Positions 19,463 to 28,375 of a stretch of 33,313 nt of DNA are shown piece by piece (the first letter of the stretch is position 1; every line of letters begins with the position of its first letter). The position numbers were made by a program, and so were the translations under genes. The notes below the pieces were generated by a model that saw only the letters and a list, made by a program, of their open reading frames with translations, had not been told where the DNA came from and did no database searches. The DNA is from Paenibacillus sp. (GTDB taxonomy: Bacteria; Bacillota; Bacilli; Paenibacillales; NBRC-103111): positions 1 to 33,313 of the forward strand of contig JARBUQ010000002.1 in NCBI GenBank assembly GCA_029239545.1, given 5' to 3'.

Positions 19463-19557
19463 TTTAACAGCCCATTAGACCATCTTGTATAATACATGTT
19501 TCGAACTTGTCTTTATTCAAACATATTATGTTATCTTTTGACAAGTCCAAAATTCAA

Positions 19558-20358
19558 TTAATATAGCTCCGGCCTGCGATCTTTGAATACAGGTATTTTC
19601 TCCCGCACCTTGTCCACTAAGTCCAAATCGATCTGCGCCGATATGATTCGTTCTGTCTCGTCACCTTCTGCAACTATTTCTCCCCAGGGATCTATAATCA
19701 TGGAATGTCCAAAAAAATCAGTACTCCCGCTTCGCCCTACCCGGTTGCACGCAACAACATACATCTGATTCTCAATAGCTCTCGCCATTAGTAACGTTCT
19801 CCAGTGATGAAGTCTCGGATGAGGCCATTCGGCAGGGACCAGGAGCAGCTTTGCCCCATTCAGTGCAAGCTTGCGAGCAAGCTCAGGGAAGCGAATATCG
19901 TAACAGATCATCGCTCCAGCTTTGAAGCCATCCAGTTCCAATTCTCCGAGAGTCGTCCCTGCTTTAAGATACTTTTCTTCATCCATTAAACGAAACAGAT
20001 GCATCTTGGAATAAGTACCTTGAACCTGACCTGCGCGATTGAAAGCATAAATTGTGTTTCGCACATCTTCTCCTACTTTTTCCGCAATGGATCCGGCAAT
20101 AATATGGACATCATGAGTCCTGCTGAACTCACCTATCATTTCTATAGTCCTTAATCCTTGCGGGTCGGCTAATTGCTGAATGTGATCCAGAGCATAACCG
20201 GTATTCCACATCTCCGGGCATATGATCAAATCCGGCTTGCGTTCTGCCTGTACGGCATCATGAAGCATCCTGAGCAAATTGTCGTAATTGCGGTCTGGCT
20301 CTCCGATTGCGATATCCATCTGCAGCACGGCCACCTGCAATTGTTGTGTTTGTGTCAT
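19558..20358 (-). CDS. mtnU: Carbon-nitrogen hydrolase (nitrilase family), probable MtnU
   Basis: Glu-Lys-Cys triad context (LIICPEMWNTGY, YSKMHLFRLMDEEKY, AMICYDIRFPELARKLA); divergent from mtnE. Confidence 0.8.
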   Translation of the reverse strand: MTQTQQLQVAVLQMDIAIGEPDRNYDNLLRMLHDAVQAERKPDLIICPEMWNTGYALDHIQQLADPQGLRTIEMIGEFSRTHDVHIIAGSIAEKVGEDVRNTIYAFNRAGQVQGTYSKMHLFRLMDEEKYLKAGTTLGELELDGFKAGAMICYDIRFPELARKLALNGAKLLLVPAEWPHPRLHHWRTLLMARAIENQMYVVACNRVGRSGSTDFFGHSMIIDPWGEIVAEGDETERIISAQIDLDLVDKVREKIPVFKDRRPELY

Positions 20359-20426
20359 CTGCGCAAATCCCCCTATTCGTTTTCTTCAATCTTAGACTAA
20401 CTTCCTTGCAACAACAACTATTCAGA

Positions 20427-20455
20427 TTGGAAAAAATAACGGTTCGAAGTATAAT
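20427..20455 (+). promoter_or_regulatory. SigmaA-type promoter for mtnE
   Basis: TTGGAA - 17 nt - TATAAT. Confidence 0.7.
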
Positions 20456-20488
20456 CAGGTAAAACCTACAACGCGAAAGTGAGAATCA

Positions 20489-21691
20489 ATGAATATACAT
20501 AAACAACCTACCTCCCCAACAAAGTTCGAGCCAGCCGAACGGATGAAGCAACTGCCTGAGCAGTTTTTCGCTTCCCTCGTGAGCAAGGTTACAAGGCAGA
20601 TCAGTATGGGCCACGATGTTATTAATTTGGGACAAGGCAATCCGGATCAGCCCACTCCTTCCCATATTGTTACGGCTTTACAGGATTCGGCATCCAATCC
20701 GCTTTATCACAAGTACCCTCCATTCAGCGGCTACAGGTTCTTAAAAGAAGCGATTGCCGATCGCTACAAGCAGGATTACAATGTGGAGCTCGACCCGGAC
20801 ACTGAAGTTGCCATTCTGTTCGGAGGCAAGACAGGGTTGGTTGAGATCAGCCAATGCCTGTTGAATCCTGGCGATGTATGTCTCGTCCCCGACCCGGGTT
20901 ATCCGGATTACTGGTCAGGTGTTGCCCTGTCCGGTGCAGAGATGGTATTTATGCCGCTTCTGGAATCCAACGCCTTTCTTCCAGACTATGCCGCGCTGCA
21001 TGCTGACGATTTGAACAGAGCCAAACTCATGTTCATTAATTATCCGAATAACCCTACAGGTGTTAATGCGCCGGCCTCCTTCTATGAAGAAACCATTCGT
21101 TTTGCTGAAAAGAACGGAATTGTAGTAGCCAGTGATTTTGCCTATGGAGCGATCGGTTTCGACGGACAGCGGCCGATAAGCTTCCTTGAGCTTCCGGGTG
21201 CGAAGGAAGTAGGGGTAGAATTTTACACGCTCTCCAAAACCTACAATATGGCTGGATGGCGAGTTGGTTTTGCATTAGGGAATCGTGAAATCGTCCGGTA
21301 CATTAATTTGATCCAAGACCATTATTATGTAAGCCTGTTCGGAGGCATTCAAGCCGCTGCCGCCACAGCGCTAACGTCTCCACAGCATTGTGTGCAGCAG
21401 CTGGTGCAGACGTATGAGAGCCGGCGCAATGCTCTATTCGGTGCTCTGTCCGATATTGGCTGGGAGGCAACTCCTTCTCAAGGCTCTTTCTTCGCCTGGC
21501 TCCCCATTCCGAAGGGGTATACATCTGCGGCATTCGCTGATCTGCTGTTGGAGCAAGCTCATGTAATGGTTGCACCTGGCATTGGATTTGGCCAGAGCGG
21601 GGAAGGTTATGTACGTGTTGGTCTGCTTTCCTCGGAAGAGAGACTGCAAGAAGCTGTCCGAAGAATCGGGGCTTTGAATCTGTTCAAATAA
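20489..21691 (+). CDS. mtnE: PLP-dependent aminotransferase, probable methionine-salvage MtnE
   Basis: EQFFASLVSKVTRQISMGHDVINLGQGNPDQPTP; NYPNNPTG; TLSKTYNMAGWRVG; adjacent to mtnU. Confidence 0.85.
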   Translation: MNIHKQPTSPTKFEPAERMKQLPEQFFASLVSKVTRQISMGHDVINLGQGNPDQPTPSHIVTALQDSASNPLYHKYPPFSGYRFLKEAIADRYKQDYNVELDPDTEVAILFGGKTGLVEISQCLLNPGDVCLVPDPGYPDYWSGVALSGAEMVFMPLLESNAFLPDYAALHADDLNRAKLMFINYPNNPTGVNAPASFYEETIRFAEKNGIVVASDFAYGAIGFDGQRPISFLELPGAKEVGVEFYTLSKTYNMAGWRVGFALGNREIVRYINLIQDHYYVSLFGGIQAAAATALTSPQHCVQQLVQTYESRRNALFGALSDIGWEATPSQGSFFAWLPIPKGYTSAAFADLLLEQAHVMVAPGIGFGQSGEGYVRVGLLSSEERLQEAVRRIGALNLFK

Positions 21692-21741
21692 TCGTGTCGT
21701 ACTTTCATTTCTATTAAGCCTTTCAACAACGAATACGATTC

Positions 21742-21770
21742 TTTACAACCCTCTTCCTCCATGCTATTCT
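21742..21770 (+). promoter_or_regulatory. SigmaA-type promoter upstream of the T-box leader
   Basis: TTTACA - 17 nt - TATTCT. Confidence 0.55.
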
Positions 21771-21796
21771 ATAAGGAAAACATATGCATGCACATT

Positions 21797-22028
21797 AACG
21801 TGAAGACGGGACCAGTAGGACAGCTGAAGACGTGTCAGAGAGTAAATTTCTTGGCTGCGATAATTTACCACGTTGCCTGACCGAACCTATCCCTGAACGG
21901 CCGATGACGAATCGGACAGCTATTCCCACTGTTACAAGGGATTCTTAAGACGGATGAGCACTCATCAACTAAGGTGGTACCGCGGAAGCTATAGACTTTC
22001 GTCCTTAACTGGACGGGAGTCTTTTCTA
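21797..22028 (+). ncRNA. T-box leader, proline-specific (specifier CCU at 21886-21888)
   Basis: Stem I with AGTA at the S-turn side, specifier loop GAA-CCT-A-TCCC, canonical T-box AAGGTGGTACCGCGG (21971-21985), terminator AGACT..CGTCC-TTAACT-GGACG..AGTCT-TTT (21993-22026). Confidence 0.93.
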
Positions 22029-22063
22029 TTTATTTAAGGGTGTTAATTAAAGGAGTGTCCTCT

Positions 22064-23233
22064 ATGAACCGACGAATCGTGGTCAAAATAGGCAGCAGCT
22101 CGCTCACATCGGACGAGGGCGGTCTCAATCGGGCCAAGGTGCAATATTTCGCTGATGAGCTATCCTCTCTGCGCAAGGCGGGGTATCAAGTGTTGCTGGT
22201 TACTTCAGCCGCAGTTGCCGCAGGGTTCCGGCGTATCGGTTACGCCAAGCGGCCAAAGCTTGTCCATGAGAAACAGGCTTCGGCTGCAGTAGGTCAGGCG
22301 CTGCTCATGCAATGTTATAATGAAGCGTTCGACCGTCATGGGCATGCGGTTGCCCAAATCTTGCTAACACGCTCCGATTTCTCGAATCGCAAACGAGTCG
22401 ACAATGCACTCAGGACGCTGGAGGAATTGCTGCAGCACCAAGTCATTCCGATCATCAATGAGAATGACACTGTTGCTATTGACGAGCTGGAGCAAAAGTT
22501 CGGAGATAATGATAAGCTGTCTGCCCTTGTCGCAAATCTTGTGAAAGCCGATCAACTGCTGATCGTCACTGATACAGATGGATTGTATACTGAGGATCCG
22601 AGGAAGAACGCAGCCGCACGCCGCATTGATCGAGTAGGAACAATTAGTGAGGAGCTGTTCCGAATGGCAGGTGGATCCGGCTCTTCAGTTGGCACGGGCG
22701 GCATGCGCTCCAAGGTAGAAGCAGCACGTATTGCTGTTCGCGGCGGAGTTCCCGTATTCGTAGGCAGGTCAGCCGAGCCTGATGATCTGCTGCTCGCCGT
22801 TTCAGGGAACGGAAAAGGCACTTATTTTGAGACTAGTCTGCAAACCTTATCCACGAAGAAACAGTGGATCGGATTTCACTCGTTCCCACAGGGCAGAGCG
22901 ATTGTTGATGCAGGTGCAGAGAACGCACTTGTCGATGGTGGGCGCAGCTTGCTTCCCGCAGGTGTCGTTGAAGTCCAAGGCGAATTTCATCCCGGTGATG
23001 TTATCGAAGTGGTGAATCAAACGGGACTCTCGATTGGACGCGGCGTCGTCAATTACGCTTCATGGCAGCTTCGAGCAGTAGCGGGACTATCGTCAGAGGA
23101 AGTACAGCGCCGCGTGGAAGTTAACCGGCTGGAAGTGATCCATCGGGACGAATGGATCACACTCGCTCCGCATTCTACCACTGCTTCATCAACAACCATT
23201 AATGATCATGATCAAGGAGGATCCATCCTATGA
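22064..23233 (+). CDS. proB: Glutamate 5-kinase
   Basis: RRIVVKIGSSSLTSDEGGLN; IPIINENDTVAIDE; C-terminal PUA-like domain; ATG 22064 with AAAGGAGTG RBS preferred over GTG 22040. Confidence 0.97.
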   Translation: MNRRIVVKIGSSSLTSDEGGLNRAKVQYFADELSSLRKAGYQVLLVTSAAVAAGFRRIGYAKRPKLVHEKQASAAVGQALLMQCYNEAFDRHGHAVAQILLTRSDFSNRKRVDNALRTLEELLQHQVIPIINENDTVAIDELEQKFGDNDKLSALVANLVKADQLLIVTDTDGLYTEDPRKNAAARRIDRVGTISEELFRMAGGSGSSVGTGGMRSKVEAARIAVRGGVPVFVGRSAEPDDLLLAVSGNGKGTYFETSLQTLSTKKQWIGFHSFPQGRAIVDAGAENALVDGGRSLLPAGVVEVQGEFHPGDVIEVVNQTGLSIGRGVVNYASWQLRAVAGLSSEEVQRRVEVNRLEVIHRDEWITLAPHSTTASSTTINDHDQGGSIL

Positions 23234-24477
23234 GTGAAGTTAAAGATAAAGCAAGCCTGGCCAAATCCGTATCCAGAAAGATGGCGTCCCTTACAACCAC
23301 ACAAAAAAACGAGGCTCTAATAAAAATGGCGGATGCACTTGTTGCAGACAGTATCGCTATTATGGAAGCCAATGCAATAGATCTTCAAAGAGGGAGAGAC
23401 AACGGAACAAGCCCCTCCTTGCTTGATCGGCTCGCTTTGAATGAGAAGCGCATTGAAGCTATTGCAGACGGATTAAGAGAAGTCGCTGAGCTTCCAGACC
23501 CAGTCGGACATATGATTGAAGATACAGAGCGCCCTAACGGCCTGCACATCCGCAAATGGACCGTTCCGATTGGTGTAATCGGGATGATCTATGAAGCGCG
23601 GCCTAACGTGACGGTTGACGCAGCAGGCTTGTGCTTGAAAACTGGTAATTCTGTAGTACTTCGCGGCGGCTCAGCGGCACTGGAATCGAATCGGCGTATC
23701 GTGCAGACTATGCAGGCTGCACTGGCCCATACATCCATGCCTCCAGAGGCTCTTCAACTTATCGTAACGTCTGATCGATCCTCCGTGGATGAGATGTTGA
23801 CTCTTAATGGAATATTAGATGTTATCATTCCCCGTGGCGGTCGTTCCCTGATTCAGAATGTCATCAAAAACGCTACAGTTCCGGTGATCGAGACAGGTGA
23901 AGGGATATGTCACACATATATCGATAAAGAGGCCATCCCCGAGCAGGCAACTTCAATTGCCATTAACGCCAAAGTGCAGCGGCCTTCTGTATGCAATTCC
24001 ATGGAAACGTTATTGGTCCATCAGGATTACGCTGAGCGTGAGCTGCCGGCGCTTGCTGAGCGGTTTTGCGAGCTGGATGTTGAGCTTCGGGGGTGCCCGG
24101 CTTCCCTTCAGTTGGTGCCCTGGATGAAAGAAGCAGACGAGGAAGACTGGGGTACTGAATATAATGATTTGATCTTGTCCGTCAAGGTGGTCAGCGGGCT
24201 GGATGAAGCTCTTGCACATATTGAAACCTATGGAACCCTCCACTCCGAATGTATCGTGACAGAGAATGCTGGGTTAGCTGCGCGTTTCCTTCAAGAGGTC
24301 GATGCAGCTGCCGTCTACCATAACGCCTCTATCCGCTTTACTGACGGCTTCGAATTCGGTTACGGAGCAGAGATCGGTATCAGCACACAGAAGCTGCATG
24401 CCCGCGGACCTATGGGACTGCCTGCTCTTACATCCACCAAATATACGATTGTCGGGAATGGTCAGGTTCGCGGATAA
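23230..24477 (+). CDS. proA: Glutamate-5-semialdehyde dehydrogenase (gamma-glutamyl phosphate reductase)
   Basis: PIGVIGMIYEARPNVTVDAAGLCLKTGNSVVLRGGSAA; QRPSVCNSMETLLVH; 4-bp overlap with proB. Confidence 0.97.
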   Translation: MSEVKDKASLAKSVSRKMASLTTTQKNEALIKMADALVADSIAIMEANAIDLQRGRDNGTSPSLLDRLALNEKRIEAIADGLREVAELPDPVGHMIEDTERPNGLHIRKWTVPIGVIGMIYEARPNVTVDAAGLCLKTGNSVVLRGGSAALESNRRIVQTMQAALAHTSMPPEALQLIVTSDRSSVDEMLTLNGILDVIIPRGGRSLIQNVIKNATVPVIETGEGICHTYIDKEAIPEQATSIAINAKVQRPSVCNSMETLLVHQDYAERELPALAERFCELDVELRGCPASLQLVPWMKEADEEDWGTEYNDLILSVKVVSGLDEALAHIETYGTLHSECIVTENAGLAARFLQEVDAAAVYHNASIRFTDGFEFGYGAEIGISTQKLHARGPMGLPALTSTKYTIVGNGQVRG

Positions 24478-24517
24478 ACAATTGCTATTCCCCTACAATG
24501 TTCAGGAGGGTTCCCAA

Positions 24518-25423
24518 ATGATTAATGATCCTATCAATGGCTCAAGCGTGTTATCCGATCGTCATATTTGTTTTGTTGGTGCTGGTTCAATGGCTGAAGC
24601 ACTATTCCGCGGGTTGATTGGACGCGGATTCATCGCGGCAGAACGAATCAGTGTGGTCAATCGTAATAATCACGAGCGCTTACAGCAATTGCAGCAAACC
24701 TACGGTGTAACAACAGCAGAAGGGCAAGCAGAGAAGGACCGCTTTGTCAGAGAAGCTGATATTGTAGTATTAGCTATGAAACCCAAAGATGCAGGCGGCG
24801 CTATAGCTGAGCTGTCCTCTCTGTTAACGGATAAACAGCTTATAGTGTCCGTCATAGCTGGTCTTTCAACAGCAACAATACAATCATTGCTTGGCGGATC
24901 GTACAACATTATTCGAACAATGCCCAATACTTCCAGTACGATTGGTCTAGGGGCGACAGGCGTCAGCTTCTCATCGGGCGTTTCTACAGATGAGCGCGAG
25001 ATGGGCCTTGCCCTGTTCAACGCCGTTGGCAGTGCGGTTGTAGTAGAGGAGTCTCTTCTCGAGATCGTCACCGGTGTGTCTGGCAGCGGGCCCGCTTATA
25101 TATATTATATGATGGAAGCGATGATGGAAGCCGGCGTTCGAGGAGGATTAACTGCTGAGACGGCCAGAGAGCTTACTATACAGACCGTAATCGGCGCAGC
25201 CGAGATGGTTCGTGTAACTGGCGAGGATCCTGCCGAGCTTCGCCGGAAGGTAACGTCGCCTAACGGGGCTACCCAAGCCGCAATAGCTGTACTCGATGAC
25301 CACCAATTCAGTACCGGCGTAATCAAGTCCGTACATCGCTCCGCAGAGCGCTCACAGGAAATGGGAGCAGAGATTGCAGAGAAATATGCACAGCAAGCAG
25401 GAAAGCAGGGATCGGGACAATGA
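24518..25423 (+). CDS. proC: Pyrroline-5-carboxylate reductase
   Basis: HICFVGAGSMAEALFRGLI; VSGSGPAYIYYMMEAMMEAGVRGGL; start ATG 24518 preceded by CAGGAGGG; the ORF-track extension to 24302 overlaps proA and is not coding. Confidence 0.95.
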   Translation: MINDPINGSSVLSDRHICFVGAGSMAEALFRGLIGRGFIAAERISVVNRNNHERLQQLQQTYGVTTAEGQAEKDRFVREADIVVLAMKPKDAGGAIAELSSLLTDKQLIVSVIAGLSTATIQSLLGGSYNIIRTMPNTSSTIGLGATGVSFSSGVSTDEREMGLALFNAVGSAVVVEESLLEIVTGVSGSGPAYIYYMMEAMMEAGVRGGLTAETARELTIQTVIGAAEMVRVTGEDPAELRRKVTSPNGATQAAIAVLDDHQFSTGVIKSVHRSAERSQEMGAEIAEKYAQQAGKQGSGQ

Positions 25424-26745
25424 GCTATTGTGTGGCCACTTACAGAAGCTTCGATGAGAAGGCGGACTTTCATAAGAAAGCTTTGTCCATTGCCGTCGGC
25501 TTAACCGTTGGCAGTTGGACCGATCTGCCGGATGCCAAAAAAGCCGAGATGGACAAACATCTTGGACGTGTACTATCCGTGGAAATTCATGAACCCGGAG
25601 ATTCCTCCGGAAGTAACAAGCTGTCACAGGAACGTTACGCCGATATTCGCATCGCATACCCGGACATTAACTTCAGTGCTGATATTCCCGCCCTACTCGT
25701 CACCGTATTCGGCAAGCTGTCGATGGATGGACGAATCCGGCTAATCGATCTTCATGTTTCAGAAGCATTCATGAGCCGGTTCTCGGGACCCAAATTCGGA
25801 ATAGCTGGCGTGCGAAACCTGTTGGGTGTTCATGACAGACCACTGCTCATGAGCATCTTCAAATCCGTCATCGGTCACGATCTGACCGCCCTGCGCGAGC
25901 AGTTTTATGGTCAAGCGCTTGGAGGCGTTGATCTGATCAAGGATGACGAGATTTTATTCGAGAACCCGCTCACTCCGATAGGCAAGCGTGTAGAAGTATG
26001 TATGGCAGCAGCGGCGCAAGCGCAGGCAGAGACAGGGCAAAAGCTGCTCTATGCCGTCAACTTGACAGGCCCGACATCCAAGCTCGCTGCGCAGGCCAGG
26101 CAAGCGATTGATGCCGGCGCGAACGCTCTGCTCTTCAACGTACTAGCCTACGGCTTCGACGTTCTGCATGAGCTGAGCAGTGATAAGAGCATCACCATTC
26201 CTATCGCCGCTCACCCCGCTCTCGCCGGCGCTCTATACCCGTCGCCGCATTACGGCATCGCTGCATCTGTGCTGCTCGGCAAGCTGATGCGACTGGCAGG
26301 AGCTGACCTGGTCCTGTTCCCGTCACCTTACGGCTCTGTAGTCATGCCGCGTGAAGAGAATTTGGCTATTCAACATGCGCTCGTGACCGAACAATTGAAT
26401 ACCGAATACTTATATCAAGGCAACGCTGCATCCACGGAGGATACTTCGGACAAAGCAGAAGTTTCAGCCGAACATGCGTTTATTCTTCGTCCAAGCTTTC
26501 CTGTTCCCTCTGCGGGAATTCACCCGGGACTTGTACCGCTCATTCTGCGTGACTTCGGTAGCGATGTAGTGGTGAATGCAGGCGGAGGAATCCATGGGCA
26601 TCCTATGGGCACCGCTGCAGGAGGACAAGCATTCAGACAAGCCATAGAAGCTACAATAAACGGAGTTCCGCTTGCTGAGGCTGCATTGTCATCTTCCAAT
26701 CTGGAATTGAAGGCAGCTACTGAGCTATGGGGGATTCGCTCATGA
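25420..26745 (+). CDS. mtnW: RuBisCO-like protein, 2,3-diketo-5-methylthiopentyl-1-phosphate enolase
   Basis: RuBisCO large-subunit-like fold; GGVDLIKDDEILFENPLTPIGKRVE and VVNAGGGIHGHPMGTAAGGQAFRQA; followed by mtnX and mtnB. Confidence 0.93.
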   Translation: MSYCVATYRSFDEKADFHKKALSIAVGLTVGSWTDLPDAKKAEMDKHLGRVLSVEIHEPGDSSGSNKLSQERYADIRIAYPDINFSADIPALLVTVFGKLSMDGRIRLIDLHVSEAFMSRFSGPKFGIAGVRNLLGVHDRPLLMSIFKSVIGHDLTALREQFYGQALGGVDLIKDDEILFENPLTPIGKRVEVCMAAAAQAQAETGQKLLYAVNLTGPTSKLAAQARQAIDAGANALLFNVLAYGFDVLHELSSDKSITIPIAAHPALAGALYPSPHYGIAASVLLGKLMRLAGADLVLFPSPYGSVVMPREENLAIQHALVTEQLNTEYLYQGNAASTEDTSDKAEVSAEHAFILRPSFPVPSAGIHPGLVPLILRDFGSDVVVNAGGGIHGHPMGTAAGGQAFRQAIEATINGVPLAEAALSSSNLELKAATELWGIRS

Positions 26746-27413
26746 CCAAACAACAGGTCATATTCTGCGACTTCGACGGCACGATCACCGAGAATGATAA
26801 TATAGTTGCAATTATGAAGCACTTTGACCCTCCAGGCTGGAGCGACATTGTGACACAGATTCTGGATCGTTCCATCAGCATCCGAGAAGGTGTTGGCACT
26901 ATGTTCAGACTGCTTCCTTCCTCGAGGAAGGAAGCGATTGTTCATTATGCCATCCATAATGCAGTCATTCGCAAAGGATTCCCAGAGCTGCTGGAATATT
27001 GCCGCGAGCACAATATTACATTCTACGTGACGAGCGGTGGAATCGATTTCTTCGTCTATCCCCTGCTCGCTCCATATCCAATTGACCCAAGCCATATTTA
27101 CTGCAATGGCAGCAGCTTCGCTGAAACTAACATTACAATTGAATGGCCTCATCCTTGTGATGAGTTCTGCCAGGTGGATTGCGGGATGTGCAAGACGACA
27201 ATTATTCGCCGTTTTCCGTCAACCCTCTATGAGCGAATCCTTATCGGGGACAGCATCACCGATTTTGAAGGGGCCAAGCTTGCAGATACTGTATTTGCCC
27301 GCTCCCATCTGGAAGAGAAGTGCAAGGAAGTGAAGATTCCTTTCGTACCCTTCACCAGCTTTCATGATGTAATTCATGAATTACAAATTCGCAAAGGAGG
27401 AGCTTTAGAATGA
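26742..27413 (+). CDS. mtnX: 2-hydroxy-3-keto-5-methylthiopentenyl-1-phosphate phosphatase (HAD family)
   Basis: VIFCDFDGTITENDNIVAIMKHF; LIGDSITDFEGAKLAD; ATGA overlap with mtnW; start 26742 preferred over 26727. Confidence 0.93.
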   Translation: MTKQQVIFCDFDGTITENDNIVAIMKHFDPPGWSDIVTQILDRSISIREGVGTMFRLLPSSRKEAIVHYAIHNAVIRKGFPELLEYCREHNITFYVTSGGIDFFVYPLLAPYPIDPSHIYCNGSSFAETNITIEWPHPCDEFCQVDCGMCKTTIIRRFPSTLYERILIGDSITDFEGAKLADTVFARSHLEEKCKEVKIPFVPFTSFHDVIHELQIRKGGALE

Positions 27414-28054
27414 GCAGACCCCTGCCTAATTTGGAGCTCAAGCAGCTTGCTTACAGCGAGCTGCGCGAGATCAAGACAACATTCGCAAATAAAGGTTGGT
27501 TTCCCGGAACTAGCGGCAACCTCTCCATCCGTGTAGGAGATTTCAATCAAGATCAATTCGCCTTCGCCATAACAGCTAGCGGCAAAGATAAATCCGTGCA
27601 CACACCTGAGGATTTCTTGCTTGTAGATGAATCAGGGAAACCACTTGAACCGACCTCCCTTAAACCGTCTGCCGAAACATTAATTCATTGTGAAATTTAT
27701 CGGCTAACAGGCTGTGGAGCTATATTCCACATCCATTCCGTGTTCAATAATATAGTTTCGGAGCTCTTCGCCGAACGCGGCAGTATTCCTGTTCAAGGTG
27801 TGGAGTTGATCAAAGCGTTTAATATTTGGGAGGATGAAGCAAGTGTTGAGGTTCCGATTCTTCCGAATTATTCTGACATTCCCAAGATCGCAGCCCTTGT
27901 AGAAGGCAGCCTGAATCCATCCATTCCCGGTATCGTTCTTCGCAAGCATGGGATTTACGCTTGGGGGGCGAACGCCTTCGAAGCCAAACGCAACTTGGAA
28001 GCGTTCGAATTCCTCTTTGAATATGTTTACCGCTGGGAGCAATTAAAACGATAA
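27410..28054 (+). CDS. mtnB: Methylthioribulose-1-phosphate dehydratase (class II aldolase fold)
   Basis: GWFPGTSGNLSIRV; ITASGKDK; IFHIHSVFNN; VLRKHGIYAWG; ATGA overlap with mtnX. Confidence 0.95.
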   Translation: MSRPLPNLELKQLAYSELREIKTTFANKGWFPGTSGNLSIRVGDFNQDQFAFAITASGKDKSVHTPEDFLLVDESGKPLEPTSLKPSAETLIHCEIYRLTGCGAIFHIHSVFNNIVSELFAERGSIPVQGVELIKAFNIWEDEASVEVPILPNYSDIPKIAALVEGSLNPSIPGIVLRKHGIYAWGANAFEAKRNLEAFEFLFEYVYRWEQLKR

Positions 28055-28063
28055 ACGACACCA

Positions 28064-28094
28064 AAAACCTCTGAAGCTATGCTTCAGAGGTTTT
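28064..28094. terminator. Intrinsic terminator after mtnB, possibly shared with the convergent ger operon
   Basis: 14-bp arms AAAACCTCTGAAGC-TAT-GCTTCAGAGGTTTT. Confidence 0.85.
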
Positions 28095-28102
28095 GTATTC
28101 AC

Positions 28103-28312
28103 TCACCAATAATAACGCTTATAGAACCAACTTCCTATCAACATAAGGAGCCCAAGCGAAATGTTAATCCAGGCCGACCACTGCGACGCTTTTTTCTCCC
28201 TCTTGGAATCTTTCTTCATGTAGTTCCGCACATCTAACCACAATATATAACCTCCAGATGCGAGAAAGAGAACAGTAATATAATTTAAATAGCCTATATA
28301 TCCGCTTCCCAT
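28103..28312 (-). CDS. Small two-TM membrane protein, CLC_0170-like
   Basis: 69 aa; MGSGYIGYLNYITVLFLASGGYILWLDVRNYMKK...INISLGLLMLIGSWFYKRYYW; downstream of gerABC. Confidence 0.65.
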   Translation of the reverse strand: MGSGYIGYLNYITVLFLASGGYILWLDVRNYMKKDSKREKKASQWSAWINISLGLLMLIGSWFYKRYYW

Positions 28313-28375
28313 CCTGCTCGCACCTCCTGTTATTGCACATTTCCGAATATATAAGTCAATTGCGTTTTTTGTGTA

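Noticed and set aside
20359-20488. SAM (S-box) riboswitch upstream of mtnE
   Set aside because: The 130-bp gap has a sigmaA-like promoter but no recognisable S-box core or terminator.
24302-24517. N-terminal 72-codon extension of proC in the ORF track
   Set aside because: Overlaps proA out of frame; a good RBS and conserved N-terminus start at 24518.
26520-27152. 210-aa minus-strand ORF
   Set aside because: Antisense to mtnW/mtnX, which have conserved family motifs.
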